NCBI RefSeq assembly: GCF_002419815.1
Contig: NZ_DIGV01000054.1
Span: 1 to 6,507, forward strand
DNA length: 6,507 nt
From: Brevundimonas sp. UBA5713
Lineage (GTDB): Bacteria > Pseudomonadota > Alphaproteobacteria > Caulobacterales > Caulobacteraceae
Reading direction: 5' to 3'
Both the position numbers and the translations under genes were made by a program. Under the pieces are notes generated by a model that saw only the letters and a list, made by a program, of their open reading frames with translations, was not told where the DNA came from and did not search any database. Below are positions 1 through 5,089 of the stretch, in pieces (the first letter of the stretch is position 1; each line of letters begins with the position of its first letter).

Positions 1-63
1 CGTGCCGGTCGCGCGGCGCGCAGGGCGACCCGCGCAACAGCGGCCCGTCGCCGCCACTTCTAA
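1..63 (+). CDS. Possible 3' end of an unidentified plus-strand gene (partial)
   Basis: Reading from base 1, the frame gives 20 residues rich in Arg and Ala, ending in RRRHF and a TAA stop at 61-63. The stop lies 21 bp before a strong plus-strand terminator, where the end of a gene would be expected. A basic, low-complexity tail of this kind occurs at the C-termini of many nucleic-acid-binding proteins, but 20 residues are too few to assign a family. The other two plus frames stay open through the terminator and so fit less well. The call rests on position and composition only. Confidence 0.35.
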   Translation, partial: RAGRAARRATRATAARRRHF

Positions 64-84
64 GCGTCGCGCCTCCCATATTAG

Positions 85-117
85 GCCCCTGCCTCTCGCG
101 GCGCAGGGGCTTTTTGT
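85..117 (+). terminator. Rho-independent terminator
   Basis: A perfect 8-bp GC-rich stem (GCCCCTGC at 85-92 with GCAGGGGC at 103-110) encloses a 10-nt loop. It is followed at once by TTTTTGTT (111-118). This is a canonical intrinsic terminator for a plus-strand transcript entering from the left. It isolates the next gene (239-709) from upstream transcription, so that gene should need its own promoter. Confidence 0.87.
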
Positions 118-161
118 TGCGCCGCACAACCCATGCGCGCACGCGAATGTGAACGTCGTTC

Positions 162-191
162 TTCGACTTTGGCGGAAAAAAGGCGTATCCT
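162..191 (+). promoter_or_regulatory. Candidate promoter for the DUF6789-like gene
   Basis: TTCGAC (162-167) and TATCCT (186-191) are separated by 18 bp and resemble sigma-70 -35 and -10 boxes. They lie between the upstream terminator and the ribosome-binding site at 223. Both boxes are imperfect, and the call depends partly on the logic that a gene behind a terminator needs a promoter in this interval. Confidence 0.3.
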
Positions 192-222
192 TCCCTTGCG
201 TAGTCTCGAAGGCAATGGCGTT

Positions 223-228
223 GGGAGG
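223..228 (+). promoter_or_regulatory. Shine-Dalgarno that sets the start of the DUF6789-like gene
   Basis: GGGAGG ends 10 nt before the ATG at 239 and 13 nt before a second ATG at 242. It favours 239 over the in-frame ATG at 215, which has only a poorly spaced AAGG. It also rules out the far-upstream GTG at position 2, whose frame would run through the terminator. Confidence 0.65.
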
Positions 229-238
229 CGCTATTCAG

Positions 239-709
239 ATGATGTCACGCGTAAAAAACGGACTTGTGGCAGGCTTCATCGCCACGGCCGTCGTTTCTGT
301 ACTGGAAGCGATCAACGTCTACCTCGTAAAGATGTTTGACCCCTTCCCCGGTGTTGTCGCCAAGATGATAGGCATGCCTGGCAATATGGCTATGGGCTGG
401 GTCATGCACGGTCTGATTGGCACAGTGGTGTTAGGCATTGCCTTTGCCCTGCTTTACGACCGCCTACCCACTCGCACACCTGCCGCCAAAGGGATTGCCT
501 TTGCGATCGGTGCTTGGGTCCTGATGATGCTCTACATCACCATGGTTATCCCCCAGCAGCGCGCACTGCCGTCCGGCGGCTTCGAGATCGTTGCCTGGAT
601 GCTGGTGACCCACGCCGTCTTCGGTGTGGTTCTTGGCACCGTTTATCACCGCCTCTTGCAGCGTGAAAAAGCCCACAGCCATCCGGTGGGTGCCGCTCCG
701 GCCCACTGA
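239..709 (+). CDS. Small four-helix membrane protein, DUF6789-like
   Basis: A 156-residue hydrophobic protein with four likely transmembrane helices at about residues 8-30, 52-73, 84-105 and 115-138. It has a short basic N-terminus and a polar, His-containing tail (residues 141-156). The pattern GWVMHGLIGT, FALLYDRLP, KGIAFAIGAW and a late THAVFG-VLG-VYHRLL stretch matches my memory of the DUF6789 family, whose biochemical role is unknown. H57 and H125, within or at the ends of helices 2 and 4, are notable polar positions. There is no cleavable signal peptide; it is probably an inner-membrane protein. The gene stands alone on the plus strand, behind a terminator and convergent with the ATP synthase operon, so its neighbours suggest no function. 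The start is chosen from the GGGAGG at 223-228. The gene call is secure; the family assignment is moderate. Confidence 0.82.
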   Translation: MMSRVKNGLVAGFIATAVVSVLEAINVYLVKMFDPFPGVVAKMIGMPGNMAMGWVMHGLIGTVVLGIAFALLYDRLPTRTPAAKGIAFAIGAWVLMMLYITMVIPQQRALPSGGFEIVAWMLVTHAVFGVVLGTVYHRLLQREKAHSHPVGAAPAH

Positions 710-746
710 GCCAGTTCTTGCGTCGTCCCCCGGGAGCGCAACAACG

Positions 747-779
747 AAAAAGGCCCCGCAGATCGCTCTGCGGGGCCTT
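747..779 (-). terminator. Terminator of the atp F0 operon, possibly bidirectional
   Basis: An 11-bp perfect stem (AGGCCCCGCAG at 751-761 with CTGCGGGGCCT at 768-778) has a 6-nt loop. On the minus strand it is followed by a run of five T (complement of 747-751), giving a classic intrinsic terminator 23 bp after the atpF stop. On the plus strand the stem is followed by TTAGCTTTT, a poorer U-tract, so it may also end transcripts of the convergent gene at 239-709. Confidence 0.87.
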
Positions 780-801
780 AGCTTTTCCGGGGAGGAAAAT
801 C

Positions 802-1317
802 TTAGTTCAGCTTGCCGGCCAGTTGGTCGATAGCGGCGTCCAGCGCCGGATCGGTCTTGGCACCGGCGATGCGGGCAGCCAGGATTTCCTGGGCGGCCTT
901 GGCAGCGACGTCAGCCGCGGCCGACTTCACTTCGCGGGTGGCTTCGGCTTCGGCCTGAGCGATGCGACGCTCGGCCAGTTGCTGGCGGCGCGCAGTCGAC
1001 TCTTCGATGCGGGCCTTGGCATCGGCTTCCAGACGCTTAGCTTCGGCTTCGGCGGTGGCCAGCAGTTCAGCGGCCTGGGCTTCAGCGTCGGCCTTTTCCT
1101 TGCGGATCTGGGCCAGCATGGCTTCGGCTTCGGCGCGCAGACGGGCCGCTTCGTCCAGGTCCTGCTGGATCTTGGTGGCCTTGGCGTCGAGGCCAGCGGC
1201 AACCATCTTCGGCACGCCAGCGAGGATCACGATGGCGAAGAAGATGACCAGACCCACGCCAACCCAGAACTCGGGGTTGGACAGATCCCAGAAATAGGCA
1301 GTCAGAAAGGCGGGCAT
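802..1317 (-). CDS. atpF: ATP synthase F0 subunit b
   Basis: Subunit b of the F-type ATP synthase, one half of the heterodimeric b/b' peripheral stalk that holds F1 against rotation. The 171-residue protein has a short periplasmic N-terminus and one transmembrane helix at about residues 16-37. A long Ala/Glu/Lys/Arg coiled coil follows (about 40-150), containing KATKIQQDLDEAARLRAEAE, which is characteristic of alphaproteobacterial b. The C-terminus, which would contact delta/F1, is at about 150-171. The gene starts 2 nt after the b' stop (TGATCATG in the transcript), with AAGGGAG inside the end of b' at 1328-1334 as its ribosome-binding site. It is the last gene of the operon, just before a strong terminator. 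I call it b and not b' because of its shorter N-terminus and its position after b'. Confidence 0.96.
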   Translation of the reverse strand: MPAFLTAYFWDLSNPEFWVGVGLVIFFAIVILAGVPKMVAAGLDAKATKIQQDLDEAARLRAEAEAMLAQIRKEKADAEAQAAELLATAEAEAKRLEADAKARIEESTARRQQLAERRIAQAEAEATREVKSAAADVAAKAAQEILAARIAGAKTDPALDAAIDQLAGKLN

Positions 1318-1319
1318 GA

Positions 1320-1883
1320 TCAGGCAGCTCCCTTGATGGCAGCTTCCAGCTCGGCCGCAGTCGGGGCCTTGCCGGTCAGGCGCTCCAGAATGGCGCTGGT
1401 GGCGTCCGAAGCGATGGCGGTAACGTTGCCCATGGCAGCGTCGCGGGTCGCGGCAATCTTGGCCTCGGCCTCGGCGATACGGGCGCTGACGACAGCTTCG
1501 TCGGCGGCCAGACGGGCGTTGAATTCTTCGGTGACGCGAGCCTTCGCCGCAGCGGCGGTGGCACGGGCGTCTGCGCGGGCCTTTTCGACCTCGGCGCGGG
1601 CAGCTTCGGCTTGAGCCTCGGCTTCAGCCTGAACCGAACGAGCGGCAGCGATAGCGCCGTCGATGGTTTCGGCACGTTCGTCGATGACGCGGCGCATACG
1701 CGGCGCGAACACCTTGGCGATCAGCACATAGGTGATGACGAACAGGATCAGCAGGTAGCCGATCTGGCCAACCCAGTGCTGGAATTCGAACTGGGGCAGG
1801 CCGCCCGAGGCGTGCTCGGTGGAGGCGTGGGTCTCGGCGAGTACGTCGCCGGTCGGTGCTTCGAGTGTCGGTTCTGCTGCCAT
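1320..1883 (-). CDS. atpF': ATP synthase F0 subunit b'
   Basis: The divergent second b-type subunit (b', also named atpX, atpG or atpF2), which pairs with b to form the peripheral stalk. This arrangement is seen in alphaproteobacteria, cyanobacteria and chloroplasts. It has 187 residues. A polar N-terminal extension (1-30) precedes GGLPQFEFQHW, a b' hallmark. One membrane helix follows at about 38-59, then FAPRMRRVIDERAETIDGAI at the membrane exit, and an Ala/Glu-rich coiled coil to about residue 160. It is separated from atpE by 84 nt holding a strong hairpin, while atpF follows after only 2 nt, so b' and b are probably translationally coupled. The ribosome-binding site is weak (GGA a few bases before the ATG). 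Family assignment is firm. Confidence 0.95.
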   Translation of the reverse strand: MAAEPTLEAPTGDVLAETHASTEHASGGLPQFEFQHWVGQIGYLLILFVITYVLIAKVFAPRMRRVIDERAETIDGAIAAARSVQAEAEAQAEAARAEVEKARADARATAAAAKARVTEEFNARLAADEAVVSARIAEAEAKIAATRDAAMGNVTAIASDATSAILERLTGKAPTAAELEAAIKGAA

Positions 1884-1909
1884 GGTCCGTCTATCTTTAG
1901 ATCAGGACA

Positions 1910-1938
1910 ACGGCGCGTAGGGCGTGCCTACGCGCCGT
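1910..1938 (-). promoter_or_regulatory. Intercistronic hairpin between atpE and atpF'
   Basis: A perfect 12-bp inverted repeat (1910-1921 with 1927-1938) has a 5-nt loop, in the 84-nt gap between atpE and atpF'. On the minus-strand transcript it is followed by TGTCCTGATC and not a U-tract, so it is not a standard terminator. It lies 29 nt after the atpE stop and 26 nt before the atpF' start. It could be a 3'-end stabiliser or RNA-processing element that raises c-subunit output relative to b and b'. The structure is seen directly; its role is inferred. Confidence 0.75.
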
Positions 1939-1967
1939 CGGTACTGAGTGGTCTTAAGGCTAAGGAA

Positions 1968-2192
1968 TTAGCCGAAGATCATCAGGACGCCCAGCACGAA
2001 GGCCAGGATGCCCAGAGCTTCTGCCAGAGCGGCGCCCACGAACAGGTTGCCGACCTGGGCAGCGGCAGCAGCCGGGTTGCGCAGAGCGCCAGCCAGGAAG
2101 TTACCGAAGATGTTACCAACGGCCAGAGCCGAACCGATCATGCCCAGGGTGGCGAGACCAGCACCGATGTACTTGGCGGCTTCAGCGTCCAT
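1968..2192 (-). CDS. atpE: ATP synthase F0 subunit c (proteolipid)
   Basis: The ring-forming proteolipid that carries protons through the membrane and drives rotation. At 74 residues it is a typical alphaproteobacterial c subunit. Helix 1 is at about 7-34, followed by the conserved polar loop R38-N39-P40 that contacts gamma/epsilon, and helix 2 at about 47-72. The ion-binding carboxylate is E58 (in ALAEALG). The residue after it is A59 and not Ser/Thr, and no Gln sits at the helix-1 ligand position, so H+ and not Na+ coupling is expected. The helix-1 packing motif reads G20-x-A22-x-A24-x-G26, richer in Ala than the usual GxGxGxG. The gene has the clearest ribosome-binding site of the operon (AGGA at 2201-2204, 8 nt before the ATG), fitting the need for many c copies. 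Confidence 0.97.
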   Translation of the reverse strand: MDAEAAKYIGAGLATLGMIGSALAVGNIFGNFLAGALRNPAAAAAQVGNLFVGAALAEALGILAFVLGVLMIFG

Positions 2193-2251
2193 GATGTGTT
2201 TCCTAAATCGAGAGAGCGTTAGAGGTTGGGTGAACGGACTGGATGTGGGCC

Positions 2252-3040
2252 TTAGTGGCCGTCACCCAGGTTGACCACATCATTGAGATAGATGCAGGTC
2301 AGAACAGTGAAAACGAAGGCCTGAAGGAAGGCCACCAGAAACTCAAGGGCAGTCATGGCGACCGTCATGCCCAGCGACAGGGCCGCAACGCCGAAGAAGG
2401 CGTAGGCCAGACCGCCGGTGGCGATGGCCACGGCACCCAGTTGAACAACGAACTGGGCGAAGATCTTCAGGGCGACGTGGCCGCCCAGCATGTTACCGAA
2501 CAGACGCAGGGCCAGGGTGGCCGGACGCAGCAGGAACGAAACAAACTCGATCAGGCCCACAACCGGACGCAGCAGCAGCGGCGCGCCCGCCGGCCAGAAC
2601 AGCTTGAAGAAGCCCAGACCGTTCTTGACGAAGCCGACAACGACCACGGTCAGGAAGGAGATCAGGCCCAGCGTCAGGGTGACGGCCAGCTGCGAGGTCG
2701 CGGTAAAGGTCAGGAACATGCCCAGCAGGTTCATAGCCAGAACCAGCATGAACATGGTGAAGGCGAACGGGAAATACTTCTTGCCGTCGTGGCCGATGAT
2801 CGACGAGGTCAGGTTGTCGACCATGCCGAACAGGGTTTCACCGGCAGCCTGCATACGGCCCGGGACCACAGCCGACTTACTGGTGGCCAGCGACAGGAAG
2901 CCCACCACAGCCGCAAACGCGATCGTCATGGCGACGTGCGAGTTGGTGATGGCGATCACTTGCTCACCGAGAACGGGAACATTGACCGTGCCGAGCTCTA
3001 CGAGCGGCTTGACCTCAAATTGTTCAATCGGACCGGCCAT
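2252..3040 (-). CDS. atpB: ATP synthase F0 subunit a
   Basis: The stator subunit that forms the two proton half-channels against the c-ring. It has 262 residues with a soluble N-terminus and about five to six hydrophobic helices from about residue 33 onwards. The essential arginine is R179 in LALRLFGNMLGGH, equivalent to E. coli aR210. H188 occupies the position of E. coli E219, and E233 that of H245, the swapped pair also found in mitochondria. Q240 in LQAFVF matches E. coli Q252. The segment between the arginine helix and the last helix is about 19 residues longer than in E. coli. The gene begins 5 nt after the atpI stop and is followed by a 59-nt gap before atpE. Length and motifs are all intact. 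Confidence 0.97.
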   Translation of the reverse strand: MAGPIEQFEVKPLVELGTVNVPVLGEQVIAITNSHVAMTIAFAAVVGFLSLATSKSAVVPGRMQAAGETLFGMVDNLTSSIIGHDGKKYFPFAFTMFMLVLAMNLLGMFLTFTATSQLAVTLTLGLISFLTVVVVGFVKNGLGFFKLFWPAGAPLLLRPVVGLIEFVSFLLRPATLALRLFGNMLGGHVALKIFAQFVVQLGAVAIATGGLAYAFFGVAALSLGMTVAMTALEFLVAFLQAFVFTVLTCIYLNDVVNLGDGH

Positions 3041-3045
3041 GAAGC

Positions 3046-3414
3046 CTATCGTTCCTCGTCTTCGTTAACCTCGACAATCGGCTCGCCCGCAGGGGTTTCA
3101 CCGAGTGCCTTGGCCTCTGCCATCAGCCGTTGGGCTGTACGACGGGCCATGAAAAATGACAGGGCGAAGCCCAGAAGGACCCCGCCAATAACGCCAACAG
3201 GGCGCGTGCCGGCCAAGTAGTCGACAGCCACCCCGATGCCCAGACCAATAAAGACACCGCCGACCAGTTCGGCGACGATGCGCCAAGCCTGACCAACGAC
3301 CTTCTGCGCCTCGGCGGTTGCGACCGCCTCGGTTCTGGTCCGCGCCTCAAGGCGGGATGCGCTTTCGGAAAGGCGTTTAATCGCCTCTTCGCGCGATTCC
3401 TTCTCTGAGGACAT
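3046..3414 (-). CDS. atpI: ATP synthase assembly protein AtpI
   Basis: A small membrane protein of the AtpI/AtpZ family, which in other bacteria assists c-ring assembly and has been linked to Mg2+ supply. It has 122 residues. A charged, probably coiled N-terminal segment (1-40) is followed by two transmembrane helices at about 45-67 and 72-91, the first Gly-rich (VGGVFIGLGIGVAVDYL). A cytoplasmic tail ends in acidic residues (NEDEER). The gene is first in the F0 operon, 5 nt upstream of atpB, its usual place. The ATG at 3414 has no obvious Shine-Dalgarno; the leader before it carries a small GC hairpin. The sequence is typical of alphaproteobacterial AtpI, which is poorly conserved in general, so the call rests equally on fold and position. 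Confidence 0.92.
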   Translation of the reverse strand: MSSEKESREEAIKRLSESASRLEARTRTEAVATAEAQKVVGQAWRIVAELVGGVFIGLGIGVAVDYLAGTRPVGVIGGVLLGFALSFFMARRTAQRLMAEAKALGETPAGEPIVEVNEDEER

Positions 3415-3431
3415 GGGCCAATTCGCTCATC

Positions 3432-3448
3432 GCCGGCACGAGTCCGGC
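3432..3448 (-). promoter_or_regulatory. Small hairpin in the atpI leader, with a GANTC site in the loop
   Basis: GCCGG (3432-3436) and CCGGC (3444-3448) can pair across a 7-nt loop in the presumed 5' leader of atpI, ending 17 bp before the ATG. The loop and first stem base contain GAGTC (3440-3444), which matches the CcrM methylation motif GANTC. The stem is short, and a role is speculative. Confidence 0.35.
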
Positions 3449-3471
3449 AGGGGTCTGAATTTCGCGCGGAA

Positions 3472-3498
3472 CCTATAGGCGCATGGCCTTCAGGTCAA
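3472..3498 (-). promoter_or_regulatory. Candidate promoter of the atp F0 operon
   Basis: On the minus strand, TTGACC (3498-3493) is followed after 15 bp by TATAGG (3477-3472; CTATAG with a 14-bp spacer is an alternative reading). A near-consensus -35 with a slightly short spacer and GCCTATAG around the -10 resembles housekeeping promoters of Caulobacter-type bacteria. It lies about 58 bp upstream of the atpI ATG, in the only sizeable gap (159 bp) of the minus-strand cluster. It would give a leader of about 50 nt. Confidence 0.55.
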
Positions 3499-3520
3499 GG
3501 CATGGGGGTGAGACGTTAAG

Positions 3521-3548
3521 TCACTGATTTTTGGATAAATCTTGGTGA
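3521..3548. repeat. AT-rich imperfect inverted repeat between scpB and the atp promoter
   Basis: TCAC-GATTT (3521-3530) is mirrored by AAATC and GTGA (3537-3541 and 3545-3548), with small asymmetric bulges. It lies just upstream of the candidate -35 box of the atp promoter and downstream of the scpB stop. It is clearly more AT-rich than its surroundings. It could be a protein-binding operator or upstream element. As a terminator for scpB it would be weak: the stem is AT-rich and no U-tract follows on the minus strand. Confidence 0.4.
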
Positions 3549-3573
3549 GCGCGGCATACGGTCGCCATTAGTC

Positions 3574-4248
3574 TTACGACTCGGCGTCCTCATTGAGGAA
3601 ATCCTGAGCGAACTCAGGGGCCTGATCATCGATGCCCGGCAGCATATCTTCGCCCTCATCATCGCTGCTGCGCGACGGGTCGGGCACTTCAAAGCCGACC
3701 GGCATGGACAGATCCAGTAGACCGGCAGCCTTCATCTCCTGAACGCCCGGCAGATCATAAAGCCCCGCCAGCCCGAAATGCTCGAGGAAACGGTCGGTCG
3801 TGCCATAGGTGACAGGGCGGCCCGGCGTGCGACGACGCCCGCGCAGTTTCACAAACCCCATTTCCAGCAGCACATCCAGAGTGCCCTTGGACAGGGACAC
3901 ACCGCGCACGCTTTCGATTTCGGCGCGGGTGCAGGGTTGGTGATAGGCGATGATGGCGAGGGTTTCGAGCGCGGCCTTGGACAGGCGGCGCGGCTCCTCG
4001 CGCTCTTCGGTCATCAGGAAGCCGAGGTCCTCGGCGGTGCGAAAGCGATAGCGGCCCGCCACGCTGTCCAACTCTACCCCCCTGCCCCGATAGCGTTCCT
4101 GCAAAGCGGTCAGCGCGCCCGACACATCGGCCCCTTCGGGCAGGCGGCGCGCCAATTCCTCACGCGATAGCGGTGCCGCGGCGGCGAACAACAGGGCCTC
4201 GACGCGGCGCTCGATCTCCAGATGGTCGGGGATAAAGGTCAGGGTCAC
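3574..4248 (-). CDS. scpB: Segregation and condensation protein B
   Basis: ScpB, the kite-type dimer that binds the kleisin ScpA in the SMC-ScpAB complex, which compacts and segregates the chromosome in the cytoplasm. From the GTG at 4248 it has 224 residues. Two winged-helix domains span about 10-80 and 88-165; the second carries the family signature LSKAALETLAIIAYHQPCTR (90-109) and SLSKGTLDVLLEMGFVKLRG. An acidic, Asp/Glu-rich tail (about 188-224) follows. I chose the GTG because it overlaps the scpA stop as GTGA, a standard coupling arrangement, and leaves a typical N-terminus (MTLTFIPDHLEIERRVEALL). The in-frame ATG at 4293 would add 15 low-complexity residues inside scpA. It is the last gene of its block; no clear terminator follows before atpI. 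Confidence 0.93.
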   Translation of the reverse strand: MTLTFIPDHLEIERRVEALLFAAAAPLSREELARRLPEGADVSGALTALQERYRGRGVELDSVAGRYRFRTAEDLGFLMTEEREEPRRLSKAALETLAIIAYHQPCTRAEIESVRGVSLSKGTLDVLLEMGFVKLRGRRRTPGRPVTYGTTDRFLEHFGLAGLYDLPGVQEMKAAGLLDLSMPVGFEVPDPSRSSDDEGEDMLPGIDDQAPEFAQDFLNEDAES

Positions 4249-5069
4249 GGGGTGAGTTCCAGAGGGTGGCCGGCACCGCGGCGCTTCAGCCATATCTCGT
4301 CAAACGGCCTTTCCTGACGAATGTCCATACCGCCTTCTTTTACCAGCTCCAGACTGGCCGACAGGGTAGAGGCGGTATAGCTGGCCTGTGACGGACCTTC
4401 GTGATCGCCGGGCTTTTGCGGGGCGACGCGTTGCAGCGGCGTCCAGTTCGACAGGCGCGGCATGATTTCGCGCAGCCAGTCGCGGGCGGCCTCCAACTGG
4501 AAGGCCTCGACCCGACCGGCGGGGGTATAGTTGCGACGCTCCTGCTTCACGCGCTGGGTGACATAGGCGGTCATCAGTTCATACAGGCTGGCGTCCACCT
4601 GATCGGACGGGATGATGACCGTCTGTTCGGGATCGCCGCGCATAAAGACATCGCGGTTCAGCTGGGGGCGTTTGGTCAGTTGGTCCACAGCGCTGCGCAT
4701 GGCTTCCAGCTTTTGCAGGCGGAAGGCCAGTGCGGCGGCCATTTCCTCGGCGGGCGGCTCTTCGCCCTTGTCCTTATCGTTGCGCGGGATCAGCAGGCGC
4801 GACTTCAGATAGGCCAGCCACGACGCCATCACCAGATAGTCCGCCGCCAGCGAGAAATTGCGGCGGCGGGCCTCATGAACGAAGGCCAGATACTGTTCGG
4901 CCAGACGCGTAATGGACAGCTTCAGCAGGTCCACCTTCTGCCCGCGCGCCAGTTCCAGCAAGACGTGGAGGGGGCCTTCATAGCCTTCCAGATCGACGAC
5001 AAATGTCTCCTTCTCCTCGGCCTGCTGTACCGCGGTGAAGTCCAGATTTGGCTGGAAGGCGTCTGTCAT
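4245..5069 (-). CDS. scpA: Segregation and condensation protein A
   Basis: ScpA, the kleisin that bridges the SMC heads and recruits ScpB in the bacterial condensin complex. It has 274 residues. The N-terminal SMC-binding region carries FVVDLEGYEGPLHVLLELAR (23-42), followed by KVDLLKLSITRLAEQYLAF and the highly conserved AADYLVMASWLAYLKSRLL (75-93). A variable middle section, where ScpB binds, covers about 96-220. A C-terminal winged helix lies at about 229-264 (TASTLSASLELVKEGGMDIR). The ATG at 5069 sits just after a G-rich ribosome-binding site (AGGGGGA) in the 20-nt gap behind nagZ, and the stop overlaps scpB by 4 nt. Length and motifs are normal for the family. Confidence 0.96.
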   Translation of the reverse strand: MTDAFQPNLDFTAVQQAEEKETFVVDLEGYEGPLHVLLELARGQKVDLLKLSITRLAEQYLAFVHEARRRNFSLAADYLVMASWLAYLKSRLLIPRNDKDKGEEPPAEEMAAALAFRLQKLEAMRSAVDQLTKRPQLNRDVFMRGDPEQTVIIPSDQVDASLYELMTAYVTQRVKQERRNYTPAGRVEAFQLEAARDWLREIMPRLSNWTPLQRVAPQKPGDHEGPSQASYTASTLSASLELVKEGGMDIRQERPFDEIWLKRRGAGHPLELTP

Positions 5070-5089
5070 TCCCCCTGCCCCTGCATCTC

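Noticed and set aside
2..238. N-terminal extension of the DUF6789-like protein back to a GTG at position 2
   Set aside because: The extension would read through a strong terminator at 85-117 and adds low-complexity basic sequence. The GGGAGG at 223-228 points to the ATG at 239.
718..741. Weak inverted repeat TTGCG...CGCAA just after the DUF6789-like stop
   Set aside because: The arms are only 5 bp with a 14-nt, mostly unpaired interior and no U-tract. The hairpin at 747-779 explains termination better.
946..1140. Repeated GGCTTCGGCTTCGGC tracts on the plus strand
   Set aside because: They are the complement of Ala-Glu-Ala-Glu codons in the coiled coil of subunit b and follow from protein composition, not from a separate DNA repeat.
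718..1614. Plus-strand open frame of 298 codons opposite atpF and atpF'
   Set aside because: It is antisense to two clear ATP synthase genes, begins inside the terminator region, and its Gly/Ser/Ala/Phe-rich translation is what the complement of Ala/Glu-rich coiled-coil codons gives in GC-rich DNA.
2243..3220. Plus-strand open frame of 325 codons opposite atpB
   Set aside because: The translation is rich in Gln, Gly, Arg and His with no domain pattern, and it mirrors the codon structure of atpB and atpI. No ribosome-binding site is evident.
4249..4293. ATG at 4293 as the start of scpB
   Set aside because: It would add 15 atypical residues and a 49-bp overlap with scpA. The GTG at 4248 gives a 4-bp GTGA overlap and a family-like N-terminus.
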